From Anaerolineae bacterium (GTDB lineage Bacteria; Chloroflexota; Anaerolineae; JAAYZQ01): 40,580 nt of DNA. Position 1 is the stretch's first letter, and each line of letters begins with the position of its first letter. Position numbers and translations under genes: made by a program. Below are positions 6,979-14,424 of the stretch, in pieces. The DNA lies in the NCBI GenBank assembly GCA_016929795.1, contig JAFGIA010000084.1, positions 1 through 40,580 on the forward strand. The letters run 5' to 3'. The notes beneath the pieces are model-generated. The model worked only from the letters and a program-made list of their open reading frames with translations. It made no database searches and was not told the origin of the DNA.

Positions 6979-9702
6979 TTAGAAGTCCTGCCCCCACGAG
7001 ATCCGCTCTTCGACCCACCCGTGGAGCTCGTGCACGGCAGCGCCCTCAACCTGGCCGTCGAGGGAACCCCCAATGGGGAAAAGGCGCGTTGGGGAGGCGG
7101 ACCCGAGTCCCCCTCGATCGTTGGGCTGTCCAGCCTCCACCGGCACGGCCCACACGGCCCACTCCCCACCACGGTCCGACACGAAAGCAAGCCAGCGACC
7201 ATCAGGCGACCAGGCTGGCAGGCCATCATTGGCGGGGTGGGTGGTGATCCGCCAGGACTGCGTGCCGCCGGCTAGCGGCGCGACGTACACCTCCCAATTG
7301 TCGTCGCGGTGCGACATAAAGGCCACGTGCGCGCCGTCGGGCGATACCTCGGGCGAAGTCTCGGACCCGCCGGCCACGATCTGGCGGGGCGCGCCGCCAT
7401 CGACATCCACGATCAAGATGCCACATGCGTCGCCGGCGCACCCGGCGTAAACGATCCGGCCACCCGGCGCCCATGCCGGCGCCCGGCCTGTCAACACCGC
7501 CGCCCCGGAAAGGAGCGGCGCCGGCCCGCCACCGTCTCCAATCCAGAGACGAGGCTGGCGGTCGGCCTCGTCGCGCGCGTGGTACACGGCCCACCCTCGC
7601 GCGTCGACGGCCGGGCGTGCCGCCTCAATCTGGCTAGTGATCGCCCACAGCACGCGCCCACTCCCCGTGGCATCCCCACTCCCTGCCGCGTCGACCACGA
7701 CCAGCCCCTTGTCGTCGGGCCGCCACGAATGGACGGCCAGCAGGCCGCTGCCGGGCACGTAGGCGGGCTGGCTGGCGCTGGTGATCACCAGGTGACAGTC
7801 ACTGCCGTCAGGCCGGCAGGCGTGCACGTCGTACGTGCGCCGCACCTCATCAAAACGGGCGAAGGCAATCCAACCCCCGGCGGTAGTGGGCGCGCCGACA
7901 GGTGTGGGCGCGCCGACAGGTGTAGCGGTGGCAGGGGGCAGGATGAGCAGTGGGTCAGTGCCCGTGACATCCCCGGCGGCAGCAGGGGATACACTGACGG
8001 TGCCGGTGGCAGGCGGCGAGTTGGCGTCGCCGTTCCCGCTCCTAAACGGCTGCCAGGCACCTTCGTGCCCCGTCGCCGCGGGCCGTGGGGTAGCGGCATA
8101 CGCCGCGGCGGGTTCCGTGGCCGCCGGCTGCGTCGTGCGCATGGCCAGCGTGACCGTGGGGTGAGAAGGTGGCAGTGAGACAGGCGTCCGAGACGGCGGC
8201 CGGGTCGGGGCGCCAGATACGAACGTGCCCGTGGGCAAGGCTTCGGCGATGGCAGGCTGGGTGCGTGGTGGGGAAAAGAGTGCGCTCCCCAGGCCCCAGG
8301 CGACGAGCACGGCGCACGCCAGGAGGAGCATGGCTGCGGCCGGCACTATGCTGCGACCGGACCATCGTGCCCGCCGGGCTGCACGGTGCGCCTCTGCGGA
8401 CCCGAGTACCCCTCGGGCGGGTGCCCTGCCTGCGGACTTGGGACCAGGGCCGGGTGCCGAGTGCGGCACCAGCGCGAGGCGCAGCGCGGCGACGTCCTTG
8501 TAACTCGGGGAGATGGTGTCGATCTCGTCGAGCAGCGTGTGCGCCTCATCGGCGAGCCCTGTCTCCAGTGCCTCGGTCGCGGCGGCATAGAGCGCTGCCA
8601 GGCGCGCCTGCCTGCCCGCCTCGGCCAGCCGTTCGACCACGTCGCGGTAGCGCGCGTCGAACTTGAGCACCTGGCCGAACACGTCGACCGCCTCTGCCCA
8701 CGCCTCCCTGGCCTCTGCTTGCTGACCCTGCGCGTAGAGGGCATCGAGAAAGGGGGCCGGCGGCCTGACCCCCGTCTGTGACGTGGTGAGGGTCACCGCC
8801 GGCGTCACCGCCCCCCACACCGCCGAGGGATCGCCTCCCGCCAGCACGACGTCGACGGCGCGCACCAGCTCGCCCGGCGTCTGGAAGCGGTCGTCGGGGC
8901 GCTTGGCGAGGGCACGCAGCACCAGGCGCGACACCGCTGGCGACAGGCCAGGGCACACCTCGGCCGGGGGCGGGGGCGCCGTCGCAATGTGATGATTCAC
9001 CACCAGCCACGGCGTGTCCGACTCGAAGGGCAAGCGCCCGCATACCATCTCGTACAGCACGACGCCCAGGGAGTAGAGATCGGCGCGGATGTCGACTGCA
9101 TTGCCCATCGCCTGCTCCGGCGCCACATAATAGGGCGAGCCGACGAACCCCGAATGGGTGAGGGTGGGTGACGTGCGCGCACGCGCCACGCCAAAGTCGA
9201 GCACGCGCACCCTGTCCCCCGGCAGGAGCATGATGTTGCCCGGCTTGACGTCCCGGTGGACCACCCCGTGCCTGTCGGCGCGCTCCAGGGCAGCAGCCAC
9301 CTGGCGTGTGATGTCGAGCGCACGCCGCCAGTCGAGCGGCCCCTCCTCTTCGAGCACCTGCCTCAGGTCGCGTCCCGGCACATAGGCCATGACCAGGTAG
9401 TGGGTATCGCGGTCTGCGCCATAGTCGAGCACGGGCACGATCGGGCTCTCTTTGGCAGTGCCAGCCTCCTCCTCGCCCAGGCTCACCAGCAGGCGCGCCT
9501 CTTGGAGGAAGCGGTGCAAAAAGCCGGGATCGTGGGAGAGCTGGGGGTATAGGATCTTGACGGCCACGTGGGTGTGGTTGCCGGTGACGTCCCCCTTGTC
9601 CTGGACAAGGAGGGTGTCGTCGGCCAGGTAGACCCACGCCATCCCCCCACTGCCCAACTCGCGAATCAGCTCGTAGCGGTTGCCGAGAATACGTCCGATC
9701 AT
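6979..9702 (-). CDS. Membrane Ser/Thr protein kinase with extracellular TolB/WD40-like propeller
   Basis: 907 residues. Kinase domain at about 9-290: Gly loop GSGGMAWVY, Lys49, HRDVKPGN with catalytic Asp151, DFG at 169-171, APE at 194-196, so it should be active. A TPR-like helical linker follows (about 312-410), then one transmembrane helix (about 451-476, SIVPAAAMLLLACAVLVAWG). Outside lies a Thr/Pro/Ala-rich stalk, then a TolB-type propeller with repeated blades (TSPEVSPDGAHVAFMSHRDD, GLPAWSPDGRWLAFVSDRGG). The design suggests a surface sensor that signals inward by phosphorylation; ligand unknown. The stalk DNA holds a tandem 18-bp duplication. There is no Shine-Dalgarno; a promoter sits so close to the ATG that the mRNA may be nearly leaderless. 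It ends convergently with the REC-GAF gene. Confidence 0.93.
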   Translation of the reverse strand: MIGRILGNRYELIRELGSGGMAWVYLADDTLLVQDKGDVTGNHTHVAVKILYPQLSHDPGFLHRFLQEARLLVSLGEEEAGTAKESPIVPVLDYGADRDTHYLVMAYVPGRDLRQVLEEEGPLDWRRALDITRQVAAALERADRHGVVHRDVKPGNIMLLPGDRVRVLDFGVARARTSPTLTHSGFVGSPYYVAPEQAMGNAVDIRADLYSLGVVLYEMVCGRLPFESDTPWLVVNHHIATAPPPPAEVCPGLSPAVSRLVLRALAKRPDDRFQTPGELVRAVDVVLAGGDPSAVWGAVTPAVTLTTSQTGVRPPAPFLDALYAQGQQAEAREAWAEAVDVFGQVLKFDARYRDVVERLAEAGRQARLAALYAAATEALETGLADEAHTLLDEIDTISPSYKDVAALRLALVPHSAPGPGPKSAGRAPARGVLGSAEAHRAARRARWSGRSIVPAAAMLLLACAVLVAWGLGSALFSPPRTQPAIAEALPTGTFVSGAPTRPPSRTPVSLPPSHPTVTLAMRTTQPAATEPAAAYAATPRPAATGHEGAWQPFRSGNGDANSPPATGTVSVSPAAAGDVTGTDPLLILPPATATPVGAPTPVGAPTTAGGWIAFARFDEVRRTYDVHACRPDGSDCHLVITSASQPAYVPGSGLLAVHSWRPDDKGLVVVDAAGSGDATGSGRVLWAITSQIEAARPAVDARGWAVYHARDEADRQPRLWIGDGGGPAPLLSGAAVLTGRAPAWAPGGRIVYAGCAGDACGILIVDVDGGAPRQIVAGGSETSPEVSPDGAHVAFMSHRDDNWEVYVAPLAGGTQSWRITTHPANDGLPAWSPDGRWLAFVSDRGGEWAVWAVPVEAGQPNDRGGLGSASPTRLFPIGGSLDGQVEGAAVHELHGWVEERISWGQDF
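7888..7923. repeat. Tandem 18-bp duplication in kinase stalk
   Basis: Two perfect adjacent copies of GGGCGCGCCGACAGGTGT at 7888-7905 and 7906-7923. In the kinase frame each encodes TPVGAP, lengthening the low-complexity linker between the membrane helix and the propeller. The unit is a multiple of three, so copy number can change without a frameshift. Confidence 0.9.
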
Positions 9703-9711
9703 GGCAGGATC

Positions 9712-9740
9712 ATTATACCCGCCCTGCTGCTGCGCGGCAA
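9712..9740 (-). promoter_or_regulatory. Promoter of the Ser/Thr kinase gene (near-leaderless)
   Basis: On the minus strand, TTGCCG (9735-9740), a 17-bp spacer and a perfect TATAAT (9712-9717). Transcription would start near 9705, about three bases before the kinase ATG at 9702. No Shine-Dalgarno lies between, which fits leaderless initiation. Confidence 0.65.
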
Positions 9741-9867
9741 TGGGCCACGGGGCCTACTGCCGGATCGGGCAATTCTACGCCTTGGGGGAATGCCTGATAC
9801 CCCGTAACAGCGTCCGCGCCAGAGCGGTGAGGTGCGCTTCACAGCCAGGGAAGAGGTTCTTGGCCTA

Positions 9868-9896
9868 TTGACATTTCGCCCCGCCCACGGTATACT
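9868..9896 (+). promoter_or_regulatory. Consensus promoter for the exported metzincin gene
   Basis: TTGACA (9868-9873), a 17-bp spacer, TATACT (9891-9896). The predicted start near 9902 gives a leader of about 270 bases before ATG 10174. It diverges from the kinase promoter, about 130 bases away. Confidence 0.75.
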
Positions 9897-9902
9897 GTTA
9901 TC

Positions 9903-10173
9903 GTCGCGCCGAAGCGATCCAACTCCGAATCATCCTGCAACATCCGACCTTCACCCATTGCACTGCATCGTCGATCCGTGGTTGCCCTACAACGGTTGAA
10001 ACACGCCACCTCGTGGGAAGAAAGAGCCCTCGTCACGAGGGTGCAAGCAGACAGAAAGGAGGGGATGCCTACGCCAAGACCCCTGGAGCAACGGCTGTCT
10101 CTGGGACTGCCCTGTGCGGCCCCGCCAGAGGTCACGGCCCCGTCTCGCCGGCCTCATTAAAAGGAGAAACGAG
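9903..10173 (+). promoter_or_regulatory. Long structured leader of the metzincin gene
   Basis: This leader holds two mutually exclusive pairings: CACCTCGTG (10007-10015) can pair with CACGAGGGTG (10034-10043), while CCCTCG (10027-10032) can pair with CGAGGG (10036-10041). It then has AGAAAGGAGG (10053-10062) just before a small reading frame, and a second AAAAGGAG (10159-10165) before the true start. The core GAAAGGAGG-x-GATG recurs in the leader of the 22024-27678 gene. I could not match it to a known riboswitch; a cyclic-di-GMP-I fold was considered but the conserved core is not convincing. Confidence 0.5.
10065..10160 (+). CDS. Possible 31-codon leader peptide (upstream ORF)
   Basis: ATG at 10065 follows a very strong ribosome-binding site (AGAAAGGAGG, then GG) and runs 31 codons to TAA at 10158-10160, 13 bases before the start of the metzincin gene. 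The peptide (MPTPRPLEQRLSLGL...) is not recognised. Its stop overlaps the second Shine-Dalgarno, so translation of it could affect initiation downstream. Only its position and ribosome-binding site support it; it could be chance. Confidence 0.35.
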   Translation: MPTPRPLEQRLSLGLPCAAPPEVTAPSRRPH

Positions 10174-13100
10174 ATGCTTGTCCGCGAACGATCTGTCCAA
10201 CTTTTGCTGGTGGCCGTGTTGTTGGCCACACCGATGCTCTCGTCCGCCGCCGCCTCGCCGCGCGTGCCACTCGACACCGCCCCGAGCGCCGTCATGCAGC
10301 CCCCCGAGCGCCTGTCGACCGCCGATCCCTTTGACGTGGCATTCGGCGCCGGGTACGTCTTTTGGACCAACCTGGCCGGAGAATTCTGCTCCCCACCCGG
10401 CAGGGTCAGATCGGTCAACCTCACCACCCGCGTGGAGACCACCCTCCTGTCCGACTGTGAAAGCGGCCCGGCCATCGTCGTCGCCGACGACACCCACGTC
10501 TACTGGACCGACTGGGGTTCAGACGAGGTGCGGCGTTTGCCCGCCGGCGGCGGCACGCCCACCACCGTCGCCGCGGGCCGCAATCTAATCTACCACCGCG
10601 CGCTCGTGGTCGACGACACCTACGTCTACTTTGGCGACGACGACGGCATTCAGCGTGCGCCCAAGGCGGGCGGGGCCGTGGTCACCCTCGCCGCCGGCTA
10701 CAACAGCACCATGCTTGCCGTCGACGACACCCACGTCTACTGGACCGAGTGGAGCCTGGTCGATCCCGACGCCATCCGGCGCGTCCCCAAGGCCGGCGGC
10801 ACGGTGGACACGATCCTGTCGGGTGGCACCCTGGGCGATCCCCGGGGCATCGCCGTCGACGCGTCGTACGTCTACTGGACAGAGCAGGATGGCGGCATGG
10901 TGCGCCGCGTCGCCAAGACCGGGGGGACCATCCTCGACCTGGCCCCTGCCGAGCTCGACTACCTGGGTGGCTCCATCGCCGTGAACGACACGGATGTCTA
11001 TTGGACCGACACCACCGGCACGTCGACCGGGCGGCTGCGCCGCGTCGCCAAGGGCGGCGGCAGCGTCGAGGACCTTGCGCTCGGCCTGTGGGGCCCGGGC
11101 GGCGTCAACCTGTCGGCCACCCACGTCTACTGGGGTGATGGCGACGGCATCTGGCGCCTGCCACTCGACGCCGGGGCGGTCGCCGTCGACCTGACCATCG
11201 ACGCCCTCGAGATCACCCAGGGCATCCAGAACCTGGCCAACGGTGTGCCGCTCGTTCAGGACAAGACCACCTTCGTGCGCGCCTACCCGGCGGTCGACAT
11301 CGCCGACACGGCCAACGTGACCGCCGTGCTGCACGGCTCCCGCGGCGGCGCGGACCTGCCCGGCTCTCCGATCAGTGCCGTCGATCCCAACATCTTTGTG
11401 CACATGTCCGGCTACAACCGTGGCGTCCTGTCGCAGAGCTTTAACTTCTGGCTGCCGCCGAGCTGGCGCTCGGGCACCGTCACCCTGCGCGCCGAGATCA
11501 ACCCCGGGGGCATCATCCCCGAGACGGACGTCGACAACAACAGCTTCAGCCTGACCCGCACCTTCAACCACAAGGACCCGCTGTGCGTCGACATGGTGCG
11601 CGTCCGCACCTCTCCCACCACGGCTTCGATCTCGGATGCCGGCTTCTGGGAGATCGTCGAGTTTCTGGAGGCGATCTATCCCGTGCCCGAGATCCTCATC
11701 TACGAGGGCGGCATGATCGAAGAGATAGAGACGTGCTGGTGGGGTCCCTTCCCCTACCCCTGCGGCGGGCCGTACGAGGTGCCCGATGATGGCTCGTGGG
11801 TTCTGTCCAGGCTGTGGTGGTACAACCTGTGGACCGACGATCCGAGCGAGTGTAACAACGACTCCCACTACTATGGCATGGTCCACCCCTCAGAAACCTC
11901 CTGGTATGGCCTCGGCTACCGGCCCGGCGACGAGGCCATGGGCGTGATGCACGTCGATCCCGCCATCCTGGGCGGCACTGCCCCCGACTGGTTCATCCCC
12001 GCCGGCGGCCACATCCTCTCCCACGAGCTCGGCCACAACCGCGGGCGCAGGCACGTCGACTGCCCACCCGGTGGCCCCGATAATATCGACCCCGGCTACC
12101 CCTACAACACGTGCGACATCGCGCCCAACAGCCCCGAGGGCTACTATGGCTTCTACCTCCCCGAACAGGCCATCATCCCGCCCACGAGCGCCGCCGACCT
12201 GATGACCTATTCCCACTGGGACGACAAGCCGCAGTGGATCTCGGACTATACCTACCGCGCGATTTATAACGACCTGCCCAGCGCCCAGGCAGATACCTCG
12301 ATCGAGCTCTCGCCTCTCGCCCTGGAGGTGACGTCGGCCCAGTGGGCGCTGGCGGTCAGTGGCGTCGTCACCCCCACCGAGGGCACCGCCATGATCGAGC
12401 CCGCCTACTGGCTGGGGTTCGGGCTGGTAAAAGCGGAAAAGCTCGCCCGGCTCGCTTCCCGCATCGAGGTCGCCCCAGACCAGGAGTACACCCTGAAACT
12501 CCTCGACGCCGGCGAGGCGACTCTCTACTCCCTGCCCTTCGAGCTGCCTGACCCGGGCGACCCGGTCGACGACACCCGCCCCTTCAACCTGGTGCTCCCA
12601 TTCCACCCCGACACGGCCTACATCGTCCTGGCCGAGGGCAGCACCGAGCTGGCACGCCGCGAAGTCAGCCCCTCCCCGCCCGAGGTCGAGGTGGTCAGCC
12701 CCAACGGCGGCGAGAGCTTTGCCGGGGAGATGACCATTACCTGGCTGGCGGACGACCCCGATGGGGATGACCTGCTCTTCACCGTCCAATACAGCCCCGA
12801 CGCCGGGGCGACGTGGCAGCCGCTGGCTACGAACTATTACTCCACCACGCTCGTGCTGCCGGACCTGGGATTCATCCCCGGCAGCGACGCGGCCCTGGTG
12901 CGCGTCATCGCCACCGACGGCGTGAACACCGGCACCGACACCTCAGACGGCACCTTCGAGGTGGCAGGGCACCCGCCCGACGTCCACATCACCCTGCCGA
13001 TCGACGCCTCTGTTCACCCCACCGGCACCCAGATCCTGCTGGTGGGCCATGCGATCGACGCCGAGGATGGAACCATCCCGGGCGAAGCCCTGGAGTGGTT

Positions 13101-13278
13101 CCTGGACGGCACCAGCCTGGGCACCGGTAAGGAGCAGGCCGTGCGCGGCCTGGACGTCGGCCAGTACACTGTCACCCTCGTCGCCACCGACAGTGACGAC
13201 AACACCACCGAAGATCAGATCACCCTGTACGTCGGCGTCCACCGGGTCTTCCTGCCCATCGTCGCCAGGAGGCACTAG
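10174..13278 (+). CDS. Exported metzincin-type metalloprotease with N-terminal propeller and C-terminal Ig-like domains
   Basis: 1034 residues. Signal peptide at 1-26 (RERSVQLLLVAVLLATPMLSSAAA). Residues about 45-340 form a beta-propeller with repeated [TH]VYWTD/YVYWTE strands about 45-50 residues apart (YWTD/DUF5050-like). A CARDB/Ig-like segment follows (about 345-460, ALEITQGIQN). The protease core has HELGHNRGRRH at 617-627, an exact HExxHxxGxxH zinc site with Glu618 as general base, and a Met-turn in DLMTYSHWDD near Met677. C-terminal to this are an Ig-like domain (PNGGESFAGEMTITW...) and another with YTVTLVATDSDDN. The protein ends RVFLPIVARRH, like the DUF11 protein here. ATG 10174 is chosen over 10114 because AAAAGGAG (10159-10165) and the signal peptide fit. 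It is likely surface-retained or secreted; substrate unknown. Confidence 0.9.
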   Translation: MLVRERSVQLLLVAVLLATPMLSSAAASPRVPLDTAPSAVMQPPERLSTADPFDVAFGAGYVFWTNLAGEFCSPPGRVRSVNLTTRVETTLLSDCESGPAIVVADDTHVYWTDWGSDEVRRLPAGGGTPTTVAAGRNLIYHRALVVDDTYVYFGDDDGIQRAPKAGGAVVTLAAGYNSTMLAVDDTHVYWTEWSLVDPDAIRRVPKAGGTVDTILSGGTLGDPRGIAVDASYVYWTEQDGGMVRRVAKTGGTILDLAPAELDYLGGSIAVNDTDVYWTDTTGTSTGRLRRVAKGGGSVEDLALGLWGPGGVNLSATHVYWGDGDGIWRLPLDAGAVAVDLTIDALEITQGIQNLANGVPLVQDKTTFVRAYPAVDIADTANVTAVLHGSRGGADLPGSPISAVDPNIFVHMSGYNRGVLSQSFNFWLPPSWRSGTVTLRAEINPGGIIPETDVDNNSFSLTRTFNHKDPLCVDMVRVRTSPTTASISDAGFWEIVEFLEAIYPVPEILIYEGGMIEEIETCWWGPFPYPCGGPYEVPDDGSWVLSRLWWYNLWTDDPSECNNDSHYYGMVHPSETSWYGLGYRPGDEAMGVMHVDPAILGGTAPDWFIPAGGHILSHELGHNRGRRHVDCPPGGPDNIDPGYPYNTCDIAPNSPEGYYGFYLPEQAIIPPTSAADLMTYSHWDDKPQWISDYTYRAIYNDLPSAQADTSIELSPLALEVTSAQWALAVSGVVTPTEGTAMIEPAYWLGFGLVKAEKLARLASRIEVAPDQEYTLKLLDAGEATLYSLPFELPDPGDPVDDTRPFNLVLPFHPDTAYIVLAEGSTELARREVSPSPPEVEVVSPNGGESFAGEMTITWLADDPDGDDLLFTVQYSPDAGATWQPLATNYYSTTLVLPDLGFIPGSDAALVRVIATDGVNTGTDTSDGTFEVAGHPPDVHITLPIDASVHPTGTQILLVGHAIDAEDGTIPGEALEWFLDGTSLGTGKEQAVRGLDVGQYTVTLVATDSDDNTTEDQITLYVGVHRVFLPIVARRH

Positions 13279-13372
13279 GCACAATACCGTTCAAATAAGA
13301 CTCAAGCCCCCGGCCCCGGGGGCGGCCCGAGATGGGCCTGGGAGCTTATTTGAACGATATTGGTGCTAGGCA
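13275..13372. mobile_element. MITE-like element with 18-bp terminal inverted repeats
   Basis: CAATACCGTTCAAATAAG (13282-13299) and CTTATTTGAACGATATTG (13345-13362) pair over 18 bp with one mismatch. The heptamer CTAGGCA lies just outside on both sides (13275-13281 and 13366-13372), as expected of a target-site duplication. The interior (13301-13343) holds a GC-rich repeat also found at 20215-20257 and, in part, at 31592-31617. There is no coding capacity. The left heptamer includes the stop codon of the metzincin gene. Confidence 0.55.
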
Positions 13373-13379
13373 AGCGAGT

Positions 13380-13427
13380 CACTGAGGACACTGATCAACC
13401 TGAACACACCGATCAGTGTCCTCAGTG
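13380..13427. terminator. Perfect 17-bp hairpin between convergent genes
   Basis: CACTGAGGACACTGATC (13380-13396) and GATCAGTGTCCTCAGTG (13411-13427) pair perfectly around a 14-base loop. A third partial copy (GGTCAGTGTCTCAGTG, 13430-13445) follows. It lies between the ends of the metzincin gene and the permease gene. There is no T-tract, so it is either a terminator of unusual form or another dispersed repeat. Confidence 0.55.
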
Positions 13428-13486
13428 CCGGTCAGTGTCTCAGTGATTCAGGTCGCGGGCCCGGCAACCGGCACGAGACTTGACGG

Positions 13487-14413
13487 CTAGCCTCCCCTCA
13501 TCTGCGGATCGAACGCATCCCGCAGGCCATCGCCGATCAGGTTCCACCCCACGGAAAAGAGGACGATCGCCGCGCTCACCGGCACATAGAGGTACCAGTA
13601 CTCGAATGCGCCCGCCGCACCGCCGCCGACGACCCAGTCGCGCGCGGCGGCCAGCATCTGCCCCCAGTCGGCCTCCATGAAGCCAAAGGGCGAGGTGAAG
13701 AGGCCGATGAAGGCAAAGGTGGCGAGCAGCACGACCACGCCGCCGATGTCGGACGCGGCCATTACAAACAGCCCCTGCGTCGCGTTGGGCAGCAGGTGGC
13801 GAAAGAGGAGGCGCGCCGGCCGCACCCCGCCTGCACGCGCCGCCACGATGTACTCCCGCTCGCGCTCGGCCAGCACGTTGCCGCGGATCAGGCGCGCGTA
13901 CTGCATCCAACCAAAGACGACCAGTGTGCCGAGGACGATCGACTCCTGGCGCGCCGGCATCAGGTGCGGCACGCCCTGTGGGTTGATATAGATCTCGACG
14001 CCATAGAGCGACACCATGACCATCGCCGCAGCCACGATCGGAAAAGAGAGAAACCCGTCGGTGACGCGCATCAGCGCCGCATCGAGCCAGCCGCCGCGGT
14101 AGCCCGCCACCAGGCCGAGGATCGCGCCGAGGACGACGCGTGCAGCCGTCACCGCCAGGCCGGCCGCAAAGGCACGCCGCGTGCCCCACACCACGCCATA
14201 GAACACGTCGTACTGCTTGGGCATCAGCCCCAACGGATGCTCGGCGCTCGGCGGGGTGGGTGACGGGCTAAATCCGTAGCGCGGGATGATGCCTGACGAC
14301 TCGCCCACCGGCACCGGGGCGATGCGCGGCGCCGCCAACGCGACGGCTGCGAGGGCCAGGACGATCAAAACACCGATGATCAGCGACGGCCGCGAGAACC
14401 TCTTCCACGTCAT
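13487..14413 (-). CDS. ABC transporter permease, DppC/OppC type
   Basis: 308 residues, about six membrane segments: one near the N-terminus (LIIGVLIVLALAAVALAAP), then the conserved core. The cytoplasmic EAA loop is REYIVAARAGGVRPARLLFRHLLPNA, typical of the second permease of peptide/nickel/opine importers. The region between the first helix and the core (GIIPRYGFSPSPTPPSAEHPLG) matches the usual OppC layout. Its ATG is 11 bases after the stop of the partner permease, so both are translated from one mRNA. No substrate-binding protein or ATPase follows; the next feature downstream is the convergent metzincin gene. The transporter must use subunits encoded elsewhere. Substrate unknown. Confidence 0.92.
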   Translation of the reverse strand: MTWKRFSRPSLIIGVLIVLALAAVALAAPRIAPVPVGESSGIIPRYGFSPSPTPPSAEHPLGLMPKQYDVFYGVVWGTRRAFAAGLAVTAARVVLGAILGLVAGYRGGWLDAALMRVTDGFLSFPIVAAAMVMVSLYGVEIYINPQGVPHLMPARQESIVLGTLVVFGWMQYARLIRGNVLAEREREYIVAARAGGVRPARLLFRHLLPNATQGLFVMAASDIGGVVVLLATFAFIGLFTSPFGFMEADWGQMLAAARDWVVGGGAAGAFEYWYLYVPVSAAIVLFSVGWNLIGDGLRDAFDPQMRGG

Positions 14414-14424
14414 TGGTTTCCCCC

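Noticed and set aside
9903..10173. Cyclic-di-GMP-I (GEMM) riboswitch in the metzincin leader
   Set aside because: A few short words resemble the GEMM core, but the conserved CAAACC and GACGCAAAGCC segments and the tetraloop receptor are not in the right order.
10585..11886. Minus-strand open frame of 433 codons opposite the metzincin gene
   Set aside because: Shadow frame; the plus-strand product has repeated propeller blades and a zinc site.
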